Assembly (NCBI GenBank): GCA_036231565.1
Contig: JAZAHA010000018.1
Coordinates: 1 to 64,000, forward strand
Direction: 5' to 3'
Source: Maricaulis sp036231565
Lineage (GTDB): Bacteria > Pseudomonadota > Alphaproteobacteria > Caulobacterales > Maricaulaceae
Length of the DNA: 64,000 nt
Of this stretch, positions 1-8,009 are shown one piece after another. Positions within the stretch are counted from its first letter, which is position 1. Each line of letters begins with the position of its first letter. The notes beneath the pieces were generated by a model. It worked only from the letters and a program-made list of their open reading frames with translations. It did no database searches and had not been told where the DNA came from. A program made the position numbers and the translations under genes.

Positions 1-506
1 GGTCCCGCAAGGGATCCGGGTAAATCTCCGCGTGCGGGATGCCTCGGGCATCACCACCAACACTTCAAATCGGACACGATGTCCGCCGTGCATCCCGCAC
101 CCCTCTCATATCTCCAGGGCGCAAGCCGGTGGTGGGTTTTGTGCTGTTTCCTCCCCTTTTCATGGGGTGGTGGATCGCCGCCCGGCGGCGAGACGGCGGG
201 CCGCCGCGTCAGCGGCGTTATGTTGATGCCAAGCTCTACCGCCCCGGCGCTGACGCGCCGGCCCCTTCGACCCCTCCTTCGCCAAGGCTACGGAGGGCCC
301 ACTTCCCCACACGGTGGGGAAGAAAGAGAGCGTGGCGCTTTCCCCGGATTTATTCCGGGGTCTGCCGGCGTTTCAGGAGGAGGCTCCTCCTGGCCCCGGC
401 ACGAGGCCGGGGAAAATGGCGAGAGAGTGTATGGACAAAAGCAGCCCCAGACACACAAACGCCCGCCCATGGAGGGGCGGGCGCTGTAATGCGTCTTGTC
501 GCCGGT
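1..506. other. Gene-free region downstream of gyrB, rich in hairpins
   Basis: No convincing gene was found on either strand; the open frames here lack any recognisable protein family. The stretch holds a run of short perfect inverted repeats: 38-43/47-52, 71-76/80-85, 244-250/255-261, 272-277/292-297, 302-310/314-322, 342-348/354-360, 374-382/384-392, 394-400/406-412 and the gyrB terminator 461-468/475-482. Loops are 1-6 nt, except in the 272-297 element, which has an inner GCC/GGC stem. The part from 270 to 412 resembles mosaic palindromic intergenic repeats common in alphaproteobacteria. Whether it has a function or is just repeat debris cannot be told from one copy. Confidence 0.6.
452..482 (-). 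terminator. Rho-independent terminator after gyrB
   Basis: An 8-bp GC stem (461-468 paired with 475-482) with a 6-nt loop is followed, on the minus strand, by a T/G-rich tail (complement of 452-460). It lies 24 nt beyond the gyrB stop codon, in the right orientation. The tail is not a pure T-run, so termination may be incomplete. Confidence 0.6.
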
Positions 507-2903
507 CTAGGCGTCGACTTCAGCTTCCAGCGCATGCTCCTGGATGAAGTCGCGGCGCGGTTCGACGACGTCGCCCATGAGCTTGGTGAAGAGCTCGTCG
601 GCAGTGTCGGCATGGGTGACCGAGACCTGCAGGAGAGAGCGCGCATTCGGGTCGAGCGTGGTTTCCCAGAGCTGGCCGGGGTTCATTTCGCCCAGACCCT
701 TGTAGCGCTGGATCTTCATGCCCTTGGCACCGGATGTGGTGACGGCCTCGACCAGCTGGCTGGGCGAATGGATGCGCACACTGCCGGATTTCGGCGCGAA
801 CACGGCCGGGCCGGTATAGTCACCGGCGATCGCCAGGGCACGCTCGGACAGGCGTTTCGCTTCCGGGCTTTCGCGCAGATTGGCGTCCAGCACCACGGTC
901 TCGGTAACACCGCGGACCTCGCGCTGGAAGATCAGCTGGTATTCCTCGCCCAGGCGCGCCGTCCAGCCGTCCTCGCCCTCGTCGGCAACGGCGTTGAGGC
1001 GGTCGGCAGCCGTCTTCACGGCCTCTTCGGACGGCTCCAGCACCAGCGCACCGGCCAGGGCGGCGGCTTCCAGGGCAAAGCCCGGGGCCCGCGCCGTCAG
1101 ACGGTCGACGGAGAGTTTCACACCCCGCGCCGCGGCGACACGGCCGGCCAGGTCCTGGCCATAGACGATCTCGCCATCGGCGAGCGTCAGCGAGGCATCG
1201 CTGACGCCTTCCTCGATCAGGTAGGCGTCCATTTCCGCCTGGTCCTTCACATAGCGTTCCGAACGGCCCTTGGTGATCTTGTAGAGCGGCGGCTGGGCGA
1301 TATAGAGGTGCCCGCGCTCGATCAGCTCGGGCATCTGCCGGTAGAAGAAGGTCAGCAGCAGGGTGCGGATGTGGGCGCCGTCCACATCGGCATCGGTCAT
1401 GATGATGACCTTGTGGTAGCGCAGCTTGTCGTAGTTGATCTGGTCGCGCCCGATGCCCGTGCCCAGCGCCGTGATCAGCGTGCCGACCTGGTCGGACGAG
1501 AGCATCTTGTCGAAGCGCGCGCGCTCGACATTGAGGATCTTGCCCCGCAGCGGCAGCACGGCCTGGTTCTCGCGGTGACGGCCCTGCTTGGCAGAACCGC
1601 CGGCCGAGTCACCCTCGACGATGAAGAGTTCGGACTTGGCCGGATCCTTCTCCTGGCAGTCGGCGAGCTTGCCGGGCAGGGAGGTGATGTCCAGCGCCGA
1701 CTTGCGCCGCGTCAGCTCGCGCGCCTTGCGGGCGGCTTCGCGGGCGGCCGCCGCCTCGATGATCTTGGAGACGACCATCTTGGCTTCGTTGGGATGCTCC
1801 TCGAACCATTCAGCCAGCGCCTCGCCGACCGCACCCTCGACGGCGGGACGGACTTCCGAGGACACCAGCTTGTCCTTGGTCTGGGAGGAGAATTTCGGGT
1901 CCGGCACCTTCACCGACAGGACGCAGGTCAGACCTTCACGGGCATCATCGCCGGAGATGGCGACCTTGGCCTTTGCGGCCAGGCCCGAGGAGGCCGCGTA
2001 ATTGTTGATGATGCGGGTCAGGGCGCCACGGAAACCGGCCAGGTGGGTGCCGCCATCGCGCTGGGGAATGTTGTTGGTGAAGCAGAGCACATTCTCGTGG
2101 TAGCTGTCATTCCACTCCAGCGCCGCTTCCACCGCCACACCGTCGCGTTCGCCCTGGATCAGGACGGGCGGGGTGAAGAGCGGGGTCTTGGTGCGGTCGA
2201 GGTGGGAGACGAAAGCCGCCACACCACCCTCATACATCATCGTGTCGGAGAAGGGTTCCGAGCCGCGATCATCCTTCAGCGTGATCTTTACGCCGGAATT
2301 CAGGAAGGCCAGTTCGCGCAACCGGTGCTGCAGCGTGTCGCGGTCGAACTCGATCATCGAGAAGGTCTCGTCCGACGGCATGAAGCGCACTTCCGTACCC
2401 TTCTGGCCCTCAGCCTCGCCAATGACCTTGAGGTCTTCCTCGGCCTCGCCGCGGCGGAAGCGCATGTGGTGCTTCTTGCCATTGCGCCAGATGGTCAGGT
2501 CCATCCAGTCGGACAGCGCGTTCACCACCGACACGCCCACGCCGTGCAGGCCGCCGGACACCTTGTAGGAATTCTGGTCGAACTTACCGCCGGCATGCAG
2601 CTGGGTCATGATGACCTGGGCCGCAGAGACGCCCTCTTCCTTGTGGATGTCGGTCGGGATGCCGCGACCATCGTCGCGCACCGAGGCCGAGCCATCGGCA
2701 TGCAGGCGCACCACGACTTCGCTACAATGGCCGGCGAGCGCTTCGTCGATCGCATTGTCGACGACTTCGTAGACCATGTGGTGAAGGCCGGAACCGTCAT
2801 CGGTGTCGCCGATATACATGCCCGGGCGCTTGCGCACGGCGTCGAGCCCTTTGAGGACCTTGATCGACTCCGCGCCGTATTCCTGATTCGCTTGTTCCGT
2901 CAT
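507..2903 (-). CDS. gyrB: DNA gyrase subunit B
   Basis: GyrB is the ATPase subunit of the type IIA topoisomerase gyrase (GyrA2GyrB2), which introduces negative supercoils. The protein is 798 aa, a normal GyrB length. The N-terminal GHKL ATPase shows the general-base Glu (about residue 46) and the Mg-binding Asn in VDNAIDEALAGH. The TOPRIM domain carries EGDSAGGSAKQGR (about residue 430) and DADVDGAHIRTLLL. The C-terminal region has the usual QRYKGLGEMNPGQLWETT. The start was placed at the ATG giving MTEQANQEYG; a longer in-frame ATG at 2951 would run into the alternating GC tract. The Shine-Dalgarno sequence is weak. Upstream lies the VTT-domain gene, separated by a 30-bp alternating pyrimidine-purine tract. 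In many bacteria gyrB directly follows recF; here five genes or fewer intervene. Confidence 0.98.
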   Translation of the reverse strand: MTEQANQEYGAESIKVLKGLDAVRKRPGMYIGDTDDGSGLHHMVYEVVDNAIDEALAGHCSEVVVRLHADGSASVRDDGRGIPTDIHKEEGVSAAQVIMTQLHAGGKFDQNSYKVSGGLHGVGVSVVNALSDWMDLTIWRNGKKHHMRFRRGEAEEDLKVIGEAEGQKGTEVRFMPSDETFSMIEFDRDTLQHRLRELAFLNSGVKITLKDDRGSEPFSDTMMYEGGVAAFVSHLDRTKTPLFTPPVLIQGERDGVAVEAALEWNDSYHENVLCFTNNIPQRDGGTHLAGFRGALTRIINNYAASSGLAAKAKVAISGDDAREGLTCVLSVKVPDPKFSSQTKDKLVSSEVRPAVEGAVGEALAEWFEEHPNEAKMVVSKIIEAAAAREAARKARELTRRKSALDITSLPGKLADCQEKDPAKSELFIVEGDSAGGSAKQGRHRENQAVLPLRGKILNVERARFDKMLSSDQVGTLITALGTGIGRDQINYDKLRYHKVIIMTDADVDGAHIRTLLLTFFYRQMPELIERGHLYIAQPPLYKITKGRSERYVKDQAEMDAYLIEEGVSDASLTLADGEIVYGQDLAGRVAAARGVKLSVDRLTARAPGFALEAAALAGALVLEPSEEAVKTAADRLNAVADEGEDGWTARLGEEYQLIFQREVRGVTETVVLDANLRESPEAKRLSERALAIAGDYTGPAVFAPKSGSVRIHSPSQLVEAVTTSGAKGMKIQRYKGLGEMNPGQLWETTLDPNARSLLQVSVTHADTADELFTKLMGDVVEPRRDFIQEHALEAEVDA

Positions 2904-2940
2904 GGGATTGTTGTACAGGTTTCGCACCCCTGTGACCACT

Positions 2941-2970
2941 CGCGCGCACACGCGCGTACGTGCGCGCGTG
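2941..2970. other. 30-bp perfect alternating pyrimidine-purine tract (Z-DNA candidate)
   Basis: Every base from 2941 to 2970 alternates pyrimidine then purine, almost all CG/CA/TG steps with one TA. It also contains an 8-bp inverted repeat (2942-2949/2960-2967). It lies 37 bp before the gyrB start and 2 bp after the stop codon of the upstream gene. Such tracts favour left-handed DNA under negative supercoiling. It could also act as the hairpin terminating the upstream transcript, although no T-run follows. Confidence 0.6.
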
Positions 2971-2972
2971 AG

Positions 2973-3695
2973 TCAGTTCGCGGCGTCTTCGCCCCCCGGC
3001 CGGGCCATCCGCCGCTTCAGCCAGTTGCGGCCGATCACGCCGATCAGCACCAGCAGCAAAACCGCCCCGCCGACCGCGATCCAGGCCTGCAGGCCGGCGC
3101 CCTCGAGGCCCCGGATCGCGGCATGGCTGGCAAAGGCGATCAGCGCCATTTTCGGCACGCTGCCGATCGCGGTCCCGGCGATGAAGTCGCGAAAGCGCAT
3201 CGGCGTGCAGCCGGCCGCGGCATTGATCACGATGGAGGGCAGGGTCGGCACGAGGCGGATCACCGCGCTGGCCCAGAAACCGTGGCGTGCCAGCTCGTCC
3301 ATCACGATAGCAGCGTCGGAGCCCGCCCGCTCTTCCACCCAGCCCGCCCCGAGCTTGCGGCCGAGGGCGAAACCGAGCGCACAGGCGGCCAGCTTGCCCG
3401 CCCAGCTGTATGCAAAGCCCGCCCAGGGACCGAAGGCCGCCACCATCGCGGCGATCAGTACCGCCTGCGGTGTGCCCAGCAGGATCAGGACGAGGAAGAG
3501 CACGAGCGCGACCGGCGGCGCCCAGACGGTTCCGCCTGCCGCGTCGAGCATGTCCAGACCGCGCCGCGTGACGTCTTCGGGCAGCAGGAGGAAGGCGGCA
3601 AACCCGCCCAGCGAAAACAGGGCGATAAGCACAATCAGGGCCGCCGCCCGGCCCGGATGGCGCCGGACGAGACCGGCCAGCGCCCCGGGGATCAC
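2973..3695 (-). CDS. TVP38/TMEM64 (VTT domain) family membrane protein
   Basis: This 240-aa inner-membrane protein has an N-terminal TM helix (about 18-38), several further helices and the VTT/SNARE-associated core. It shows the family pattern RLVPTLPSIVINAAAG (about 144-159) with a following F-x-x-G-T-x-x-G-x-x-P stretch. Proteins of the DedA/VTT superfamily act as lipid transporters or scramblases, and some recycle undecaprenyl phosphate. The start ATG overlaps the stop of the upstream GT39 gene by 4 nt (ATGA), so the two are translationally coupled. That context suggests a role in lipid-linked sugar handling, which is an inference. The family call is firm; the substrate is unknown. Confidence 0.85.
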   Translation of the reverse strand: MIPGALAGLVRRHPGRAAALIVLIALFSLGGFAAFLLLPEDVTRRGLDMLDAAGGTVWAPPVALVLFLVLILLGTPQAVLIAAMVAAFGPWAGFAYSWAGKLAACALGFALGRKLGAGWVEERAGSDAAIVMDELARHGFWASAVIRLVPTLPSIVINAAAGCTPMRFRDFIAGTAIGSVPKMALIAFASHAAIRGLEGAGLQAWIAVGGAVLLLVLIGVIGRNWLKRRMARPGGEDAAN

Positions 3696-5344
3696 GGCTG
3701 CGCCCGGTAGAGCGTCAGCCGCATCTCGTCGCCATTGGAATAATTCTGCCCCTCGACCGTCTCCAGCGCCTGCAGCGTCAGCCCCAGCGTCGCGGCCTGC
3801 GCCAGGAAGGGCTCGGCTTCGGAAGCATCGATCAGGGCCAGCGAACAGGCCGTGTCCGCCGCCAGCCGGGTTGCGGTATCGGCGGGATCTGCTGCCAGCA
3901 CGGTGTCATAGGGGCCGTGGCGATAGACCAGGCTGGGCTCGCGGAAAGCGGAGGTGACCAGACGGGTCGGTTCACACGCCGCATGCGCGTCGACGGCCGC
4001 GACGATGCGCGGCGTCAGCCACAATGTTTCCAGCCGCGGCATGGTCACGCCATAGACCGTGATCACCGCCAGCGCCCCGCCGGCCAGGCCGGCCGCTAGC
4101 GAGGCCGGGCGGCAGCCGGTGAGATACAGGGCCAGCGCTGCGGCTGCGGCGAGGAATATGGCTGCGCCCAGCACGACGAGCAGCGGCGAGACAATGCCCT
4201 CGGACCAGTGGAACCCGGCCGCCGGCACAGCGGCGACCAGTCCGGAAAAGGCCAGCCACACGACGGCGTAGAGCCCGGCTGCAATCTTCAGCCAGAGCGG
4301 CGCCTTGCTGCCGCCCGGCGCGAAGATCGCCGCTACGGCCAGTACGGCCAGGGCCGGATAGGTCGGCATCACATAATGCGGCAGCTTGGTCGCGATCAGC
4401 TCGTAGGCGATCCAGGCCGGCACGATCCAGCAGATCAGGTAGCGCACGGACGGCACGGTCCGGTTTGCCCAGGCCCACCAGCCGGCGAAGACCGCAAACA
4501 GCGAGCCGGGCCAGAAGGTCAGCGAGAACAGGCCAAGATAATAGCCCGGCGGGCCGGCATGGGATTGCTGGCTCTCGCCCACCTTGCCCATCAGGCTGTC
4601 GCCGACGGCTTCGGCGTAAAAAGCGCCGTCGGACACGATGCCGATGGCGACATACCAGGGCAGGGCGATGAGCAGGAAAAGCGGCACGCCCCAGAGCGGT
4701 TTCAGTCCGCCCAGCCAGAAAAACCTGCGGTCCCAGACCAGAAGCGCGGCCAGCGCCAGCCCGATGAAAAGCAGGATGATCGGTCCCTTGATCATCATGC
4801 CGGTGCCAAGCGCGGCCCAGAACAGGGCCGGCCGCCACCAATGCCCCCTCGGCTGCAGATAAATCCGCATCAGGGAGAGGTGCGCCGCGGTGATCGTCGC
4901 CAAGAGGACCGCGTCGGTCTTGGCGATCCGCGCCTCGAAACCGACGGCCAGGGCGGTCGCCACGAGCAGGCCCGCGCCCAGCCCCGCTGCTCGCCCGAAC
5001 AGGCCGGCCCCGATAGCCGCCGTCATGACCACAGCGGCCAGAATACCGAGAAAGGACGGGATGCGATGCGCCCAGATTGCGCGGTCGTCGGCCGTGCCGG
5101 TAACGGTCACCGCAATCGATTGCAGCCAGTAGATTCCGGCCGGTTGCAGATAGCGTTGTTCCTCCTGGAAGCGGATATCGATGAAGTCGCCGGTCTCGAC
5201 CATCTGGCTGGTCGCAACGGCATAGCGGCCCTCGTCGCGATCGACCGGCGGGATGGAAGAAATGCCCGGCAGCAGCACCACACAGGAAACCAGGACCAGA
5301 ACGAGCCAGTCCCTCCATCCCAGACGGCGTGCGGCCTCGCTCAC
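3692..5344 (-). CDS. GT39-family membrane glycosyltransferase (ArnT/PMT-like)
   Basis: A 550-aa integral membrane glycosyltransferase of GT family 39. The first periplasmic loop carries the diagnostic acidic motif VDRDEGRYA (residues 34-42), equivalent to the DE catalytic site of ArnT. About 11-12 hydrophobic segments and a soluble C-terminal tail follow. ArnT-type enzymes move a sugar from a polyprenyl-phosphate donor to lipid A or another acceptor on the periplasmic side. The gene overlaps by 4 nt both with the GT2 gene upstream, which is expected to make the polyprenyl-phosphate sugar, and with the VTT-domain gene downstream. The donor sugar and the acceptor cannot be read from the sequence. 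Confidence 0.88.
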   Translation of the reverse strand: MSEAARRLGWRDWLVLVLVSCVVLLPGISSIPPVDRDEGRYAVATSQMVETGDFIDIRFQEEQRYLQPAGIYWLQSIAVTVTGTADDRAIWAHRIPSFLGILAAVVMTAAIGAGLFGRAAGLGAGLLVATALAVGFEARIAKTDAVLLATITAAHLSLMRIYLQPRGHWWRPALFWAALGTGMMIKGPIILLFIGLALAALLVWDRRFFWLGGLKPLWGVPLFLLIALPWYVAIGIVSDGAFYAEAVGDSLMGKVGESQQSHAGPPGYYLGLFSLTFWPGSLFAVFAGWWAWANRTVPSVRYLICWIVPAWIAYELIATKLPHYVMPTYPALAVLAVAAIFAPGGSKAPLWLKIAAGLYAVVWLAFSGLVAAVPAAGFHWSEGIVSPLLVVLGAAIFLAAAAALALYLTGCRPASLAAGLAGGALAVITVYGVTMPRLETLWLTPRIVAAVDAHAACEPTRLVTSAFREPSLVYRHGPYDTVLAADPADTATRLAADTACSLALIDASEAEPFLAQAATLGLTLQALETVEGQNYSNGDEMRLTLYRAQP

Positions 5345-6117
5345 GGGCGGCGCTCTTCGATGCGGCCGGGCGCCTTGGTCCGCCGGACGAGCCAGATCAC
5401 GCCCATCGTGTCGAATATGCCGACAAAGGCGCGGCCGATATTGGTGTATTTCGACTGGCCGGCATGGCGCGCGCGGTGGCGCACCGGATGATTGATCAGG
5501 GGATGGCCATAGCGCTGGAACAGGGCCGGCAGGAAGCGGTGCATGCCCTCGAAACAGGGCAGCATCAAAAACGCCTCGCGCGGAAAGACCTTCACGCCGC
5601 AGCCGGTGTCGGGGCAGTGATCGCCCAGTACCGCGGCGCGGAAACCATTGGCGATACGGGTCGCCACAAGGCGCGAGACCGGGTCGTTGCGGCGCACACG
5701 CGTGCCGGCGACCAGCGGCACCTCGCCTTCCGCGGCCCAGGCTTTTTCCAGCATGTCGGGAAGATCGGCCGGATCATTCTGCCCGTCGCCATCCATGGTC
5801 GCGATCCAGGGGGCCCGGGCGGCCAGAACGCCGGAGCGGACCGCCTGCGACTTGCCGCAGCGACGGTCATGGCGAACGAGACGGACACGAGGGTCCTTCG
5901 CGGCAATGTCCTGCAGGATATCCGGCGTGGCGTCGCGCGACCCATCGTCCACGAAGACGATCTCGAACGCGCCGGCGCGTTCCATTTCGCGCAGCGTCTC
6001 CTCGCACACGGCGGCGACATTCTCCGCCTCATCGAGCACGGCGATCACGACGCAGGCCCGCGGCCCCTCGCCGGACCGTTCCGGCCGCCGGAAATCGATG
6101 CTTGTCGGCTCGCTCAT
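5341..6117 (-). CDS. GT2-family polyprenyl-phosphate glycosyltransferase (ArnC/DPM1-like)
   Basis: A 258-aa GT-A fold glycosyltransferase: nucleotide-binding VVIAVLDEAENV (about 23-34), VDDGSRDAT (56-64), the metal-binding DGDGQND (109-115), and the C-terminal R-H-A-G-Q-S-K-Y motif typical of dolichol/undecaprenyl-phosphate glycosyl synthases. It ends with a single amphipathic or hydrophobic stretch rather than the two C-terminal TM helices of ArnC and GtrB, so it resembles the soluble DPM1 type. The start was placed at MSEPTS, which has a clear AGGGAA Shine-Dalgarno; an ATG 27 nt upstream lacks one. It is predicted to load a hexose from a nucleotide sugar onto undecaprenyl phosphate for the coupled GT39 enzyme. 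Confidence 0.88.
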   Translation of the reverse strand: MSEPTSIDFRRPERSGEGPRACVVIAVLDEAENVAAVCEETLREMERAGAFEIVFVDDGSRDATPDILQDIAAKDPRVRLVRHDRRCGKSQAVRSGVLAARAPWIATMDGDGQNDPADLPDMLEKAWAAEGEVPLVAGTRVRRNDPVSRLVATRIANGFRAAVLGDHCPDTGCGVKVFPREAFLMLPCFEGMHRFLPALFQRYGHPLINHPVRHRARHAGQSKYTNIGRAFVGIFDTMGVIWLVRRTKAPGRIEERRP

Positions 6118-6210
6118 TTCCCTGCCCCGATCATTGCGCCGCAAGTGTGTGCCGCTTTGGCGCCGGTTACAAACCTCAATCGCCGTACCACCCGCCCGCC
6201 AGCCGGACCG

Positions 6211-6837
6211 CTAGCGTGCGACCAGCAACAGAATGGCAATGCCGGTCATGACCAGCCCGGTCACGATATCCGCCCCGCGCCGGACTGCCGGCGTCACCAA
6301 CCACTCACGGGCCCGGTGCGCGCCGCCGATATAGGCTCCGGCCGTGAGCACGGCCAGCACGGTCATCATGGCCAGCATCAGCGCATAGGTGGCCGGCGTG
6401 ATCGCCTCGAGCGGCACAAAGGCCGGCACCAGGGTCAGGTAGAAAACGATCGGCTTGGGATTGGACAGCGGCATGGCGACGCCGGCAATGAAGGTCGCGG
6501 CATGGCTGCGCTTCGAGCCGGCCTTGAAGACCGGCTTCGGCCGGGCACCGGTCCAGGCACTCCAGAAGGCCCGGAACGCCATCCAGGACAAATAGGTCAC
6601 GCCCACCAGCTTGGCCGCCAGCCAGAAGCCGGACAATTGCGTCGCCAGCGCCGACAACCCTGTCACAGCCAGGGTGAACCAGAACATGTCGCCCAGCAGA
6701 ATACCGAAGCCATAGATGGCCGCGTTCACCGGACCGGCATCCAGGGTCCGCGCCACCATCGCCGCGATCCCGGGACCCGGCGTTATGAACAGGACCAGCA
6801 AAGCCCCCGCGAACAGAAGGAGGTTTTCGAAGGTCAC
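6211..6837 (-). CDS. LysE/RhtB-family exporter
   Basis: A 208-aa inner-membrane protein with about six TM helices, matching the LysE/RhtB amino-acid exporter family. It has the N-terminal signature FITPGPG, followed by the GFGILLGDMFW region and the conserved N-P-K-P segment in MPLSNPKPIVFYL. The GTG start overlaps the recF stop codon (GTGA), with GGAG a few nucleotides upstream, so translation is coupled to recF. The substrate (lysine, homoserine or another small metabolite) is unknown. Having this gene at the end of a dnaN-recF transcript is unusual and probably reflects chromosomal placement rather than function. Confidence 0.85.
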   Translation of the reverse strand: MTFENLLLFAGALLVLFITPGPGIAAMVARTLDAGPVNAAIYGFGILLGDMFWFTLAVTGLSALATQLSGFWLAAKLVGVTYLSWMAFRAFWSAWTGARPKPVFKAGSKRSHAATFIAGVAMPLSNPKPIVFYLTLVPAFVPLEAITPATYALMLAMMTVLAVLTAGAYIGGAHRAREWLVTPAVRRGADIVTGLVMTGIAILLLVAR

Positions 6838-8009
6838 TCCGACCGCTCCACACGGGCCGCATCGACCTCGAAATACTGTGCACGCTCCCCGAAGGGTTCG
6901 AACAACACGCGCTCGACGCCGGTCAGCCAGGCCTGCGAGCCTGTGGCGAGGATCTCGCGGGCCAGCCCGTCGCGGCGGGGTGCGTCCAGATGGGCGCAGG
7001 CCTCGTCGAACAGCAGAAGCGGAGCCACGCCGCCCTGCCGGGCCAGCGCCCGGGCCTGGGCCAGAGCGAGCGTGAGGATCAATGCTTTCTGTTCGCCGGT
7101 CGAACAATCGCCGGCAGCCTGGTCCTTGTCGCGATGACGGGCGACGAGCTCGGTCCGGTGAGGGCCGCGTGTCAGGGTGCGGCCGGCCGCGCCATCCCGC
7201 CGCCGGCCGTCGCGCAATGCGGCGGCAAACCTGTCTTCGGCCGTCCCGGCATCCAGCCCGTCGGCCAGATCGGCCTCGACCGCCCCGTCCAGTGCCAGAT
7301 CGGCCTGCGGAAAGGCACCCTCAGGGCGGGCATCAATCTCGCCCTGCAGGCGGATCAGCGCATCAAGCCGGGCCGCCGCCATGGCGACACCATGACCGGC
7401 CATCTCGCTTTCCAGCGCGTTGAGCCAGGCCGGATCCGCCTGGCCCTCGTCGAGCAAGCGCTGGCGGCGCGTGCGTACCTTGTCATAGGCCGTCGCCGCT
7501 TCGGCATGGGCGGGATCGGCGGCGTAGACGAGCCGGTCGAAGAATTTCAGCCGGTCGGCCCGGGGACCGGCGAACAGGCGGTCCTGGGCCGGTGTCAGCC
7601 AGATCATCGGCACCAGCCGGGCCAGTTCGCCCTGGGGCGCCGGTTCACCGTCAATCCGGGTTTCCCGACGGCCGCCATTTCGTGCACCGACGCCGAGACG
7701 GACCTCGCCATCCCGTGTCTCCATCTCGGCGAAGACGGCCCAGGCCTCGGCCGCACCGGAAGCATCCTTGCGCGCAACACCGTCAGCGCCTGCCGAACGC
7801 AGACCGCGGCCGGGCACGAGAAAGGAGAGCGCTTCAAGCAGATTGGTCTTGCCGGCCCCGTTGGCGCCGTACAGCGCGACGGGTGCGGGCTCGAGCTCGA
7901 GGTCAAGCGCGGCATAGCAGCGGAAATCGGTAAGCCGCAAACGACGAACCGCCGCAGGTGGAACCGGCGGCGGTGTCGGATTCTCGTATTCGGCAGACCC
8001 GTCCGTCAC
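6834..8009 (-). CDS. recF: DNA replication and repair protein RecF
   Basis: RecF is an SMC-like ATPase that loads RecA at ssDNA-dsDNA junctions with RecO and RecR. The protein is 391 aa. It has Walker A GANGAGKT (48-55), the ABC-type signature STGEQKALI, and Walker B LLLFDEACAHLD near the C-terminus. It has a short proline-rich N-terminal extension (about 20 aa) before the conserved RRLRLTDFRCY. Its start overlaps the dnaN stop by 4 nt (8006-8009), the classic dnaN-recF coupling. Confidence 0.97.
   Translation of the reverse strand: MTDGSAEYENPTPPPVPPAAVRRLRLTDFRCYAALDLELEPAPVALYGANGAGKTNLLEALSFLVPGRGLRSAGADGVARKDASGAAEAWAVFAEMETRDGEVRLGVGARNGGRRETRIDGEPAPQGELARLVPMIWLTPAQDRLFAGPRADRLKFFDRLVYAADPAHAEAATAYDKVRTRRQRLLDEGQADPAWLNALESEMAGHGVAMAAARLDALIRLQGEIDARPEGAFPQADLALDGAVEADLADGLDAGTAEDRFAAALRDGRRRDGAAGRTLTRGPHRTELVARHRDKDQAAGDCSTGEQKALILTLALAQARALARQGGVAPLLLFDEACAHLDAPRRDGLAREILATGSQAWLTGVERVLFEPFGERAQYFEVDAARVERSE

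Noticed and set aside
2904..2951. A longer GyrB starting from ATG at 2951
   Set aside because: The 16 extra residues are coded by the alternating GC tract and have no counterpart in GyrB proteins; MTEQANQEYG fits the family start.
39..3710. A 1223-codon open frame on the plus strand across gyrB
   Set aside because: It is the antisense of gyrB and the VTT gene, kept open by high GC content; its composition is low in complexity with many Arg, Ala, Gly and His, and no domain is visible.
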